NCBI GenBank assembly: GCA_011316305.1
Contig: SAUG01000089.1
Coordinates: 1 to 64,000 of the forward strand
Length of the DNA stretch: 64,000 nucleotides
Origin: Rusavskia elegans
Taxonomy: Eukaryota; Ascomycota; Lecanoromycetes; Teloschistales; Teloschistaceae
Direction of reading: 5' to 3'
Position 1 is the stretch's first letter; each line of letters opens with the position of its first letter. The position numbers and the translations under genes are program-made. This document shows, in pieces, positions 31,975-42,289 of the stretch. Under the pieces are notes generated by a model. It made no database searches, was not told the DNA's origin, and saw nothing but the letters and a program-made list of their open reading frames with translations.

Positions 31975-32935
31975 ATGGATCCAAGATTGAACATTGTCCC
32001 GACTAGCAATATCGAAAAGGCATTCCAAGCGAGTGACGAAACATTAGACGAGCAGCAAGAATACAACACACACACGCACACCCTCGAGGAAATCTCCAAC
32101 GCCCTCCCTCAACTCAACCATCACGTACCCTCGGAAACGCAGCCCTTCCTCCCCCTAAGGCCATGGCTCGACGTTATCAAATCATCGCAAGGTCCATCCG
32201 ATCTCGATGTCCACCAAATCGAACTTCCCAAATCCTTCACATCGCAAGTTCTGTCGGCGAGTCATGTAGCCTTGATCAGGGGCTACATCTCCGATGGCAA
32301 AGCAGAAGATTTGGCCGAACTCTTTCCACGTCCGACGACTCGCCGTATCGAGATCGAGCAGCTGCTCCAAGAAGGAAAGTATTTTGCTCATCTTGAACGC
32401 CATTGTCGGGAAAGGACCTATCCAAGACTGAAAGGATCTTTGGACGAGGTTAGCGGCTTCGAGTCGAGGGGCGATGGGGATGAGGGCAATGCGTGACAGC
32501 CTTCCAGAGCAACCTGTGTATCTACTCCTCATCAAATAAAATGAGAGGATGCGGACGGATCTGGAATATCGAGTCTTTTGTGCTGCAGGGGGTGGGGAAA
32601 TCGCTGCTATTTCGCAGTACAAATGGCATGCACCGTGGTATCATGCCAGGGAGGATATTAATATCCGAAAGGAAACCGCGAAAAGAGTGTTTGAAGGTGC
32701 TAAGGCTATCCATCGACAGATCATGGCACATCAGGCGATGACTGAGGATCTTAGGGAAAGTGGGTTTGTCTTCGATATGATTGAGGATCCGGACAGTATG
32801 CATTCGGTGGGGCTGATCGAGTTGAATGGCTTCGGGGCGATGACGGGCTGTGGTAGTTGTCTGTTTCATTGGGTGAGGGACGCAAAATCGTTGTATGGGT
32901 TGCTGGAAGACGTTGAGTTCCGGATAGCAGTCTGA
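31975..32935 (+). pseudogene. D123/ATP-grasp-like gene, disrupted
   Basis: The 5' part (31975 to about 32395) reads LRPWLDVIKS and SHVALIRGYISDGKAEDL, then the homologous reading moves to another frame at about 32390-32400 (NAIVGKGPIQ...KDLWTRLA). In that frame there is a TGA at 32429-32431 and a TAA at 32537-32539; reading continues MRTDLEYRVFC, AAISQYKWHAPWYH, LIELNGFGAMTGCGSCLFHW to a stop at 32935. The order of motifs is that of a conserved fungal family resembling Cdc123/D123 proteins (my recollection of the family). No intron with plausible borders removes both stops. So I call it a recently broken gene. Sequencing error is a less likely alternative, since three separate lesions are needed. 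Confidence 0.7.
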
Positions 32936-32962
32936 CCATTGACATTGTGTAGCACGTCTCTG

Positions 32963-33520
32963 TCAAGTCTTGATACCGAGGCCGATGGTGCTCGAGGTTT
33001 CCGTTTCCTCTGCTACCGGCCAGATGTTGTCGCTTGGACGTCTCCAAGCTCGGGGCTTTCGTGGAGGACTCCGGATGTTGTTTCGTACCCGGCTTGTCGC
33101 AGTCAAATGGATATTTCGGCCACGTTGGACGGTTGGCAGCTCATCGACGGTTATTGGGACTTGCGGCGATGAAGGATTCGACATTGAGGCTGGCGAGCTA
33201 GAATGGAAGTGCGACGTCTCCATTTTCTTGATCCACATCTTCAGCCTGTTGACGTGCATGATCACTTTGTCCGGTAGCAAAGGCTTGTGTGACAGCTCGG
33301 TGTGAAAGGCTGGCATGGAATGCGAGCGACGGCGACTCGTGATTCCAGCGTTAAGGTCGCTGTCCATGACGTCTTCCTCATCAGTGATAGGGGACACAAA
33401 ATATGGGAACGGATCCTGGTCAATAGTATCCAATGTTTTGGCCAATCTCTCGACACGCAGAGAGGGCCACGAGTGCCGCTTGGCTAGTGAATGAACCGTA
33501 CCAACAACGGTCGGCGACAT
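32963..33520 (-). CDS. Hypothetical protein, 185 residues
   Basis: A single frame from MSPTVVGTVHSLAKRHSWPS to a stop at 32963. It has a short hydrophilic N-terminus, an acidic SPITDEEDVMDSD segment, a basic RRRSHSMPAFH segment and one predicted helix VIMHVNRLKMWIKKM; the rest is Ser/Pro-rich. There is no signal peptide or membrane segment. It converges on the D123-like pseudogene with 27 bp between their ends. I do not recognise the family. Confidence 0.5.
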   Translation of the reverse strand: MSPTVVGTVHSLAKRHSWPSLRVERLAKTLDTIDQDPFPYFVSPITDEEDVMDSDLNAGITSRRRSHSMPAFHTELSHKPLLPDKVIMHVNRLKMWIKKMETSHFHSSSPASMSNPSSPQVPITVDELPTVQRGRNIHLTATSRVRNNIRSPPRKPRAWRRPSDNIWPVAEETETSSTIGLGIKT

Positions 33521-34158
33521 GGGCAGACATTTACAACTTCTGAAAAGACTGGACGAGATGCAGTAAGAGAAGAAAATGGAGAGGGACCTAGCTTATAGGC
33601 AGACAAACTGCTTCACAGTGGAAAAAGATCATCAGGGTGGAACGCCTGTCAGTTGACAACGGACAGAGGCCCATGACGCCAGATGTCATGATGGTCTTGA
33701 GAGCTTCTCCAAAGCAAAGCATGCTCAACATTGCTTCCACGTCCGAGTGGCTTGATAGTCCGTGGGAAATTATTAGACGTCCCATTGCGGTAATCCTTGT
33801 AACGGGGCTGTTGTTCCAGCTAGGCCAACTACTTCGTACAGCGAGCATACGATGCGAAATTCGAGAACAAAACGCGAAGATACCTTAGGGTATAAGTCAC
33901 ACGCAGTCTCGAGCCTGACTGGGTGAGATGGTTGTTGGAACGTGGAACGTGACGAAGGTCATGCAACTAGCCGTAAAGCGCTAAGATAAATGCGTAACTC
34001 TAAATGCACCTCCAGCAAGCCTCACGTTCCTTTTCCTCTCGAGTCCTTAGGGATCCTACTCTACGACTTGAGACCTTCTTAGACGACGATGGTTCCATTT
34101 CGCTGTCCTCGATGTTATCCAGTCCTGTGTTCACTCCCTACTGGACTCTGCCCTCTGA
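33521..34158. other. Intergenic interval, nothing recognised
   Basis: Short open frames on both strands only. It would contain the promoter of the 185-residue gene and the 3' flank of the velvet gene. Confidence 0.35.
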
Positions 34159-34988
34159 TCAGATCTCGCTTTCCTCGTTGTTGATATCAAGGCCTCTTGC
34201 TCGAAGGGATCTGAGCATATTACGATGATCAGAGCCTGTTGACCTCAAATCAGATCATGCTGCTGAGCGGGTGTGTATCAAGGAATCAACTGACCGAGCC
34301 GGGGTATTGAAGCATTGGTTTTCACATGGATTACATGACTGAGGACACTGGCGATATTCCTGACGCCTGGTTGTCCGGAGCCACCCCTTGGAGGACCGTC
34401 TTGAATGCCGGGCATCTGGAGCAGTGAGATCCGTAGCCGGAAACGCCCTGGCTGGTTGATGGCAAGGTTTTGGAAAGCCAAATGACCGACATCTCCTTCA
34501 GCTTCCGTCAGACGAGCTTCGTGGACCGAGTCTGCCAATGTACCCGAAAGAAGGCTGGTGCTTGGAGGCGCCAGGGCGACCAGTCCGTCCTCGGATACAA
34601 CACTCACGAAGGCCCAGTAGCTATTGATGTCTGCACTCAATCTTTCTCCCGTTTGGGAAGCACCGTTCCTTCTCAACGAAATTATCATTGGCGGAGTCAA
34701 GGTATTGCCTGGTCGTGACTCGACCGGCGGCTGAATGATGATGTGCATCTCATACAGATCTGACTCCACACTGTATCCCTCGGTCCGCGTCCGCGTCGAT
34801 GTGCCAACACTGGGGTCGGGTACGTTGTCTGAAGACGATGATCCCGACGTGGAGTGCCCTGCTTTAACCTTAGCCGACGTGGTCTGTCGGACCGACTCAT
34901 CATCAGTATCTGTTTCGCCTTTGTCTCAGATTGAACGGGTTTTTAGAGGCCTACGGGTTCGCTGTCCTCCACGGCCACTGCTTCTCAT
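34159..34988 (-). CDS. Velvet-domain protein
   Basis: Model of three exons (34988-34955, 34909-34295, 34235-34159), 241 residues. Velvet-family features are YEMHIIIQPPVESRP, PPMIISLR, GTLADSVHEARLTEAEG, HLAFQNLAINQPGRFRLRISL and SVLSHVIHV, ending NMLRSLRARGLDINNEE. Intron 2 (59 bp, gtcagt...caacag) removes a stop after GQLIP and joins the last segment in frame. Intron 1 is weaker: 45 bp, donor gtaggc. Without it, the frame from ATG 34988 meets TGA at 34926-34928 after 20 codons. Velvet proteins are nuclear regulators linking development with secondary metabolism. This one is short and diverged, nearest in feel to the VelC-like or minor members. Pseudogenisation at the N-terminus is the alternative. 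Confidence 0.7.
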
Positions 34989-37547
34989 CTAGCTTTGCCG
35001 GAAACACGAAGCTCTTGGCAAGATTGGACTATGAATCTCCTTGTCCAGAGCGTTCGAGCCTCTTAAAGGCCCAAGAATTGCTGAACTAATACCGATGCTA
35101 GACGGCAGGTCACTGTGCACATCATATATCAGCAAGATACTCCGCTGAACACAACGTTGCAATTACACCATAGTGTTCACAAGGTGGCGTTGTGGACCAA
35201 TCAATGGCAAGCTGTGATCTCTCGGTAGAAGAACCAGAAAAAGGCTCAAAAATCTGGGCTGTGTGGAGCAACGGTGTCCGATGCTGTGTCCAGGTCAGTG
35301 AGGTGCAATTCTTAACGTTCGGACCGCCTGAATAAGCTGTGATCTGTTCTGCTAAAACACTCGAATTTGTCACATATAGCTTATCGATACTCTTCGCCGT
35401 GCCGGCACCGCTCTCCTTCTCAAAGGGACGCAATGGAGAGTTTCTTCTGATAGCTCAATCTTACGTATCAAATTGAGAAGATGTGTGTTCCGGCACGAAT
35501 GGCGGATATCTAGCACTGCCTGGTCCAGGGGTCCATGAATATCTCCGAAATGGTGGGTAGTGGACCTCACTATTCCGGCCTCTTGCTGCCAGCATACCAT
35601 TTTACTCCCTGGGATTACGCTCTTGGATCACGACCCGATGAGCCTTGTCGCAACAACGATCAAGGAGATACTACCCGTTCGGCTAGCATTGAGGAGGGTT
35701 GAATGCAGATATCAGATACGCGGCCATTCGTCCTGGGACGTCTTCAGGAGATAGTACAGGAACGTGCATCCGTCCACTGCAACGGCATCCTATCGATCCA
35801 CACCTATTCTAGGCGTCATGCTCTCCATTATACGATCATAATGACGTTTTTGCGAATCTATCATCAAAAGTCGGTCTCTACGCCCGTCCAGATCATCAAA
35901 CCGAGACTGATGGTCCGCTTGAGGGATCTATCTGCCACCACCTAGGAGATCGCTTGACATGTGTACGCATGTGCTCGCCAGTGTGGTGGTCCGCGCATAC
36001 AAAGACCTACCGGAGCGTTACGTTGAGCCGCTTCACATCAATGAGCAATACCAGGTTCAGGTCTCATGCAGCCACCGCAGCCACAGCAGCCACCGAACGC
36101 CAGGGCCCCAAATTATACCTAGACATGGCTTGCTTGTCCTTTTTGGCGAGGTTGGATTTCACAAAGCTCAACGCTAAAAATTCACGTCTCGGCCTTGGAT
36201 GCCTTTTTACATCCGGCCGACTCAGTCCGTAACGATAGGGACTACTGCAGCCGTGCCAAGACCCGAAGAGTCGAAGATCCGTGCAAGGGCGATGCTTGAT
36301 GGTGGCTTTTGGCGCATGCTGTGCACACGTGGCGTCAATGCTCCAACCACGAGGGATCCTTCCCCGTTACCAGGTTCAGCAAAGCTACTGCGCGCGTCAG
36401 AACAGGGCGGACGGGATGATGCAAGGGGTGGTGATTGACGCCATCAGCCCGGTACTTTAGCCTGATCCCCCCTCGGAATAATGAGATCTCTTTTACACTT
36501 CGAGCATCCCGGAGCAATCTGATGGACTTTGACTAAAAAAAGAATATCAACGCCGACGAGTTGACAAATCTGCAACAAGAATTGTGGATTTCCAACATTC
36601 ATGACTCTCATACGGTTGAAGACGGTCCGCCGAGATGACCGGCCATTACGGATGGGGAAGATAGTACTCGAGGATCGGACACCCGAAGTGAGCCTTGGTC
36701 TTGTTGTACCGACGTCTCCCAATCTACCTGTTATAGTGTCCATGAGGATTGCGGTAGCCGAATCACTTTGTCTGGTAATTACTCCGAGAGACAACGTCCA
36801 ACTCCGACTTTCAAGAAATTGGAACCGACAAAGCCTTGGTCGTAATGGAATGCGTATTTGGCAATGGCACCATTCTTCTCGTGTGTTCTTCTTCGCAGCA
36901 TCCCGTGAAACGGTTGCCACGAAGGAATTATTGCACTTGTCTTTAACACCATCCGCAACTGCTCAGTGATTGCAGTCTTGGTCGTGACTGCCAAAGGACA
37001 GAATGATACCTCACGTCGCGCTTTCTCCACGGATAACAGGACTAATGTTTGGATCACACTATTTATGTTGCCACTTCCGTGCAATGAGATTACAGCTTTC
37101 ATCTCTTTGATAAAACATCTCATACAACAACGCTATCGTGCATCCGCCGAAGTGGAACATGTCTCATTATTGCATTGCTGCTTCCGTCCTGGAATGAACA
37201 GTCTTGACCAAAGTCGTTGCTGAAAAGGCGCTCAGATCAATCTTGGGCTGCCATCGTCTTGAGCTTGGTTGAACGCGCTGTGTGTTCTACACTCCTCGAT
37301 CAAACCCAGCGAAAACGCCACATCTCGGAACCAAAGTACACACAAGGTCTAAGAAATCACGGGCACCACGCTGGCAAAGGTATGTACGGCAATGACAGGC
37401 AGCCCTCCGATTTCACCTGACCTCGTAATCACAGTAGAGAAATCCGGGAATCTGGCAACCGTCGGACGCCCTAGATTGTCGCCGCTTTGGCTGCTTTAGC
37501 TTTTGTATCCAATTTTTCGTCCGATCCATCGCCTGCTGGTTGCTCCC
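34989..37547. other. 2.6-kb gene-poor interval with possible coding remnant
   Basis: No intact gene is recognised. On the minus strand at 35122-35600 two consecutive frames look protein-like (LLNLIRKIELSEETLHCVP, then KESGAGTAKSIDKLYV and SSVLAEQITAYSGGP) but no splice joins them, so this may be a decayed gene. Overlapping frames at 36444-37123 have no recognisable features. Confidence 0.35.
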
Positions 37548-37817
37548 ATGAAGTGGTTGGTCTGGCACCGAGGGTCGACCTGGGTTTTCCTTGCCTTAGG
37601 AGCTGTAACGTTGGGAGGATTAGCTTATGGGATTTACCGCGTTTACCAAGGCACAGTTCGCGTCCGCAGGGGACACGAAGAGCAAGGTATTGAACTCACT
37701 GACGCCGAGCCAGCAAAACTATCGCCAGCAGAGGTACCCACGGCTCTAGAGTCCTTGAACATTTCTTCGTCATCGACGACGGACCGGATCTACTGTCTTC
37801 AGATCCCTCCTTCCTAG
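37548..37817 (+). CDS. Small single-pass membrane protein
   Basis: From the ATG at 37548 the frame gives 89 residues: MKWLVWHRGSTW, a membrane helix VFLALGAVTLGGLAYGIYRV, a basic stop-transfer stretch VRVRRGHEE and an acidic/Ser-rich tail. An in-frame upstream Met at 37503 would lengthen it by 15 residues. The positive-inside residues after the helix suggest a cytosolic C-terminus. A possible gtattg donor lies just after the RGHEEQ segment, so the 3' end could be spliced. The next gene starts 130 bp downstream on the same strand and is also a single-pass protein. Family unknown. Confidence 0.5.
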   Translation: MKWLVWHRGSTWVFLALGAVTLGGLAYGIYRVYQGTVRVRRGHEEQGIELTDAEPAKLSPAEVPTALESLNISSSSTTDRIYCLQIPPS

Positions 37818-37946
37818 GAGGTAGCAGAGCATCGTCGACTGTTGCCAATTTGGGTTTCTCAGTCAACCACAAGTTTCATTCCAATACCAACGAACAACCG
37901 AGGAGACATCTGTTCAAAGACAAGGCCTCTATCATTCATCACAAGT

Positions 37947-39332
37947 ATGGCAGCAGCCAAATCTTTCCTCGGGCTGTTGCAGGTTGGAGGATTTTGGATA
38001 GCTATCATTATAATCCTCGTCGTCATCGGTCTGTGTTATTACTGGCTAAGTCACTGGGGCTGGTGGCGGCTCCACCGTCCAGGCCCTCGCCCAGTCATGA
38101 TCCGAACGTGGCATGGATGGGTCGAGTCTGGGAAGATCAAGGACAAAAAACGGAGGAACCGCCTACGAAAACTGCCTCCATGCATTCCAAGGACCGCCAG
38201 GACAGATTATAACTGGATTTTCTGGGATCCCACTGGAGAATTGCAAAGGAAATTCAATCAGGAGAAAGAAAAATCCTTGGTCCGCTACCTACCCAGATGG
38301 ATGCGCAGCAGCCCCTTTGGCTCAGCAGAGCCGTATTCCAACGATTCCCACGACATCGAAGCGTCACGGCCAACGGAAGCAAGAGGGAGTGATGAGACTT
38401 CCAGCAGTGAAAATGTAGGTACCCTCGCGCTCTTAGGACGACGATGGCATCGCAGATGGCACAGAGCGCGAACTTGGGCTAGCTCGTCAGACACGTACAT
38501 TGGCGATTCTGAGCATGATTTGGAAAGACTGTCTGTCAATATTACCGCTGGCGAACAAGAAAGTTCCAATGGCAGCGTCACTACAGTTAGGCTACGGAGG
38601 CCAAGGAGGCACGCTGACTCGGCGTATGAGCTTGACCGCGAGGACGTAGAGAGGGCGACGAAAACACTATTGATCACACCAACAGCCGCTGGCAATTTAC
38701 TTCGACTCTTTCAAACTCCATCTATCACCGCAACACCGCTCTCGCCATCCATTGATACTGGACATAATCTTGGGGCTGAACATCCTCAGAACCTTGCGGT
38801 CAACCTTCCACCACCATATCAACTCCGAGACAACCAGTACAGCCCAGGAATCTATCCCATCGCCCGAGACGGACACCGTCATACTACCACTACGTCCCGC
38901 GAGCGCTATGCCTCTCCAAACCATTGCCTGCCGAGACGTCTAAGCACATGGACATACGGCCTCGACGGCTCCCACCCTAACTCAACCCCGGCTGTCGCAG
39001 TCAATACCGAAAGCTATACTCGGCCGCATTCAGCATCAACATCTTCCATCGACGTTGATACCGAAAGTCTCGATCGTTTCTCTTTTCAAGAACCTACGAT
39101 CTACGTCCCCCGGAAACGAGGCGGAACAAGGAGTACACTCGACAGCACAGCCGAAGCAGAAAGCATGTCCGTTATCAAAGTGTCATTCCACGATGGCCAG
39201 AGCATCTCCGAGGTCGATGATGGGGTTGATGACTCGTTTGATGCTCGAGAATATGAGCAGGCAAGAGAAATGGACGACGCTGATGGATTTTCTTCTGTAT
39301 CGTCGTTTTCGAGGGTAGCAAGCATGTCATAG
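37947..39332 (+). CDS. Single-pass membrane protein with long disordered tail
   Basis: 461 residues from ATG 37947. A short N-terminus is followed by a membrane helix (GFWIAIIIILVVIGLCYYWL), then a Trp/Arg-rich juxtamembrane part (WGWWRLHRPGPRP, ARTDYNWIFWDP) and a long Ser/Thr/Asp-rich region likely disordered and cytosolic. PY-like PPPYQL at mid-length could bind WW domains (Rsp5-type adaptors carry such motifs); this is inference from one motif only. The frame is open 35 codons further upstream without an ATG. I do not recognise a family. Confidence 0.65.
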   Translation: MAAAKSFLGLLQVGGFWIAIIIILVVIGLCYYWLSHWGWWRLHRPGPRPVMIRTWHGWVESGKIKDKKRRNRLRKLPPCIPRTARTDYNWIFWDPTGELQRKFNQEKEKSLVRYLPRWMRSSPFGSAEPYSNDSHDIEASRPTEARGSDETSSSENVGTLALLGRRWHRRWHRARTWASSSDTYIGDSEHDLERLSVNITAGEQESSNGSVTTVRLRRPRRHADSAYELDREDVERATKTLLITPTAAGNLLRLFQTPSITATPLSPSIDTGHNLGAEHPQNLAVNLPPPYQLRDNQYSPGIYPIARDGHRHTTTTSRERYASPNHCLPRRLSTWTYGLDGSHPNSTPAVAVNTESYTRPHSASTSSIDVDTESLDRFSFQEPTIYVPRKRGGTRSTLDSTAEAESMSVIKVSFHDGQSISEVDDGVDDSFDAREYEQAREMDDADGFSSVSSFSRVASMS

Positions 39333-39597
39333 CGTTGCCCATGTTTTTGAGGGATGCTAGATATCGCCCTTTCGAGTGTTGTCGCTGGCGAGCCTGATTA
39401 GGCCACTGGATGATTATGGTTGTGGATTGATCTTATGACTTACGTTAATTGAATTTGTAGCATAGAGATAGCTGAATGATGGGTCCAGTTCTTCCCTGGA
39501 GAATCTTGCCTTCCTCTTCGTTTCATTTCCAAATCTCATGTTGATGAGATGAAATATGCTTCTAGCTGGCCTACATAGATGACGTATCGATTTAGTT

Positions 39598-39631
<34 letters not shown>

Positions 39632-39873
39632 GGTTTTAGTTTTGGTGCCCGGTGAACCAGTGGTTCGGTGAACAAATCAAGCGTTGGTACACCAGCATCG
39701 AATACATGACGTATCGATGAAATGTGTATTTAATCTCCTAGAGATGGTTGGCTGCTGTCATTTATGCTTGAAAAAAGGAACATGGACGGATTAAATCATA
39801 TTTATATCATTATTAAGACAAATGGATACATCTATGTACACGAAAACCGAAAGCTGCGTCGTAGGTGATCGTT
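39333..39873. other. Convergent 3' interval with retroposed element
   Basis: Between two convergent genes. Apart from the SINE-like element described separately, only A/T-rich 3' flanks are seen. Confidence 0.5.
39592..39705 (-). mobile_element. SINE-like retroposon, copy 2, with 13-bp target duplication
   Basis: The direct repeat ATGACGTATCGAT flanks the element perfectly (39579-39591 and 39706-39718). Between them lies a T-tract of nearly 30 bases, a short spacer and a 60-bp core (39644-39702). On the minus strand this is core then poly(A), the order expected of a retroposed transcript. The core ends ggttcaccgggcaccaaaa before the tail; its ACCA-like end and ggttc could derive from a tRNA, but I cannot fold it into one with confidence. 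The same core occurs at 17673-17735. Confidence 0.7.
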
Positions 39874-41478
39874 TCAATCGTGCCACTGCGTCATCTCATG
39901 ATACTCCTTTATGCAATCCTCGATCCACCAGCCCTCCCAACCCGTCTCGAATTGAATCTTCCGTCTCGTCCTATTGACGCCATCTCGATTCGCTTTTAGT
40001 CTTTCTCCATTGGATATTCCCCCATGCCCATGCCTTTGTTCGAAGGGTTCCCACCTATCTCCACCCCAGTCCACTGTCGTCGCTGACTTTTCTCCCACAC
40101 GCCCATCCCGTATCCGGCTCAATACCAGCTCATTATGTCTCTCCGTCTCAACCCACGTCGTCAACTCTCGTCGTAACTTTATCATCGCCACATCCTCACC
40201 CTTATATTTCAGCACGGCCTTCCAGTGCGGTTCCGCATCCGGCCGTCTCAAACACACCGGGATCCAATCATGCGCCACCACGACGGTCGTAACGCCCGAC
40301 CACGGACCAGCCCAGTCGATCCCCGCGCCGCTCTCCCGCCATCCGAGCGCGGATAGCCAGAAGGAGCAGCCGGAGAGGTCGAGCCATTGGAGGCAGTATG
40401 TGTCGCGGCTTAGCAGGCGCAGGATGTTGGCGGGGCCTGAGAAGTCGTTGTCAAGGGAGGCGCTGTAGAGGTTGTGGTCGCCATAGGATATGTCGCCGCG
40501 AGGGGTGGAGAGGTAGGCGGTTGTGGAGTTGGGCGTTAGAGTTGGGGCGGGCCAATGGGAGAGGGAGAGATGGGTCAGAGTGTTGAGATGGAGTGAGAGC
40601 TGCAGGAGGTGTCGCCAGGAGATCGTGGGTGGAGGATAGGCGAGGGAGAGATGGGTGAGCGTGCATGTGGGAGCCGGGGCGAGGGAGGCGGGGAGATCCC
40701 ATGAATCGGGGGTTGAGTCCGTAATTGCGGATGTGGGAAAAGTAGTGGTGATGATTTCTTTCAAGTCTTTCAGGGAGACGGAACGGCCGATGGATACGGA
40801 AAGGTCAAGGTGAGTGAATCCTTCTGCACCGGTCGCGCCTTCAATGATGGAGGCGTCGGCGAGCAAGAGGGAGAGGCCATGCGCATTGATGCCATTGGGA
40901 CTGTAGGCAGCAATGTAGGTAAGGAGCAACCGCTTGTAGCGGGTTGGAAGAAGAGGAAGATAGTATTGGTCGTAGTGAACGTGAAAACCCCAATTCTTGG
41001 CTATTGCCACGAGGGCCTGGTGCTGGAGGGACTTCGAATGAGGAAGATGGAGGTTAGGGAAGGTGCCCAATCTTTCCAGGTTGGGACGCAGTTGCGAATC
41101 GCTGCTGTGTTTTTGGGGGGACCGGACAGGTGTGTGGATGTTATTTGACAGCCAGCTTCTTGGAGGCGGCGGGCCAGGCGGTCTCCTTCGTCCATGTGAT
41201 GCCATTGCCGGCGTGCCAGGTCGAGGTCTCGGTGGTGGGGTTTCTGGGATATGGAATATGTGTTTCAGAGAAGGATGAACAGTCTGGGGATTCACATCTG
41301 ATCTGGGTTCCGTTGAGGCCACTGATGAGGCCTGGTCAATACGAAGTTGTTGCAGCAGGTCGTTGACAGATTTGTCTGACTCTGCATCGCGATGGGAGTC
41401 ATGCTGATGACTCGAGATGGAGGGGTGCACGGAGGTTGGGGGCTTGCTGAAATAGGATTGGTTTCTCTTCTTGGGCAT
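39874..41478 (-). CDS. Conserved fungal protein with LRR-like region
   Basis: 534 residues without introns. Residues 1-150 are disordered, with a basic start MPKKRNQSYFSKPP, a VHPSLKHIFHIPETPPPRPRP segment and a Pro-run RRRPPGPPPPRSW. The middle part is Leu-rich with repeating units such as FTHLDLSVSIGRSV, LTHLSLAYPPPTI, LTHLSLSHWPAPT and LQWLDLSGCSFWLSAL, i.e. leucine-rich repeat strands. The C-terminal part has charged helices and a GWEGWWIEDCIKEYHEMTQW end. I recall such proteins as conserved but uncharacterised in Pezizomycotina. Cytosolic or nuclear location is inferred from the absence of signal or membrane segments. Confidence 0.75.
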   Translation of the reverse strand: MPKKRNQSYFSKPPTSVHPSISSHQHDSHRDAESDKSVNDLLQQLRIDQASSVASTEPRSDVNPQTVHPSLKHIFHIPETPPPRPRPGTPAMASHGRRRPPGPPPPRSWLSNNIHTPVRSPQKHSSDSQLRPNLERLGTFPNLHLPHSKSLQHQALVAIAKNWGFHVHYDQYYLPLLPTRYKRLLLTYIAAYSPNGINAHGLSLLLADASIIEGATGAEGFTHLDLSVSIGRSVSLKDLKEIITTTFPTSAITDSTPDSWDLPASLAPAPTCTLTHLSLAYPPPTISWRHLLQLSLHLNTLTHLSLSHWPAPTLTPNSTTAYLSTPRGDISYGDHNLYSASLDNDFSGPANILRLLSRDTYCLQWLDLSGCSFWLSALGWRESGAGIDWAGPWSGVTTVVVAHDWIPVCLRRPDAEPHWKAVLKYKGEDVAMIKLRRELTTWVETERHNELVLSRIRDGRVGEKSATTVDWGGDRWEPFEQRHGHGGISNGERLKANRDGVNRTRRKIQFETGWEGWWIEDCIKEYHEMTQWHD

Positions 41479-42289
41479 GTGTCGCTGCCGACAATTTCCA
41501 CAGTCTCAGTCACGAGGTAATCCTTCTGTCTGAGGGCTGGAAGCACGACTGCACAGCGACCATTTCTGGTGCAGAGCCGTGAGAGCGGTAGCGTGCGAGC
41601 CAGAGGGGGGGCGGGTGGTATGAGGATGACGACATTTGAATCCATGTCGCAGCCCTAGCGCTTATACTCGGCGCGATTGGAGGCTGAATTAGTGTACGGA
41701 GAAAACTCCAACGTCATCCCACACTGCCGCTCCAGTATCAGAAATGGGCGCATCAATCGAAGGATTAGAAGTTCCGCCTGGGCTGAGGAGCCACAGTTCG
41801 GGACGATCGTCGGAATGAATGTGGAACTCCGGAGATCGCAGAGTATTGTCATGAATGGAAGGAGGTCTGTTCGAAAATGTCATTCATCAGACGTAAATCT
41901 ACAACACTGAATCTCTTCTTTCTTCTATCAGTCTCTATCCATACATCTTGCGTCAAATTCAATGCTGAATTTGAACCACCAACACCCATGCTGAGCCGTA
42001 GCAACGACAAATCAAAAACAAAAATATCAGAATCAAGTGCTAACCTCCCACATGCACATGCAATGCGCCTCGATCAAAGCGAGTGACAGACAACTTGCTC
42101 AGAATGCAAACTTAATGCAGAACAACCCCAAAAAAATGCAAACCGTTCCAGTCCTGCTGACGTGTCGATGAATGTCCATGGACCAGCAGGAACACCACAA
42201 GGGCTACACCTCGGACAAGCCACGCGTCAGACTTTCACCAGGAGTGACTTGGTCGCGGGACAAGGTGAGAGTTGTCGACGGCTGCGTGA
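41479..42289. other. Intergenic interval, nothing recognised
   Basis: Promoter side of the LRR-like gene and 3' flank of the secreted-protein gene. Only short overlapping frames are present. Confidence 0.35.

Noticed and set aside
34278..34280. Velvet stop taken as the true end or as a nonsense mutation
   Set aside because: A 59-bp intron with gtcagt and cag borders removes it and joins a velvet-like C-terminus in frame.
36444..37123. Frames of 158, 122 and 114 codons on both strands
   Set aside because: Mutually overlapping with no recognisable family; left as unresolved interval.
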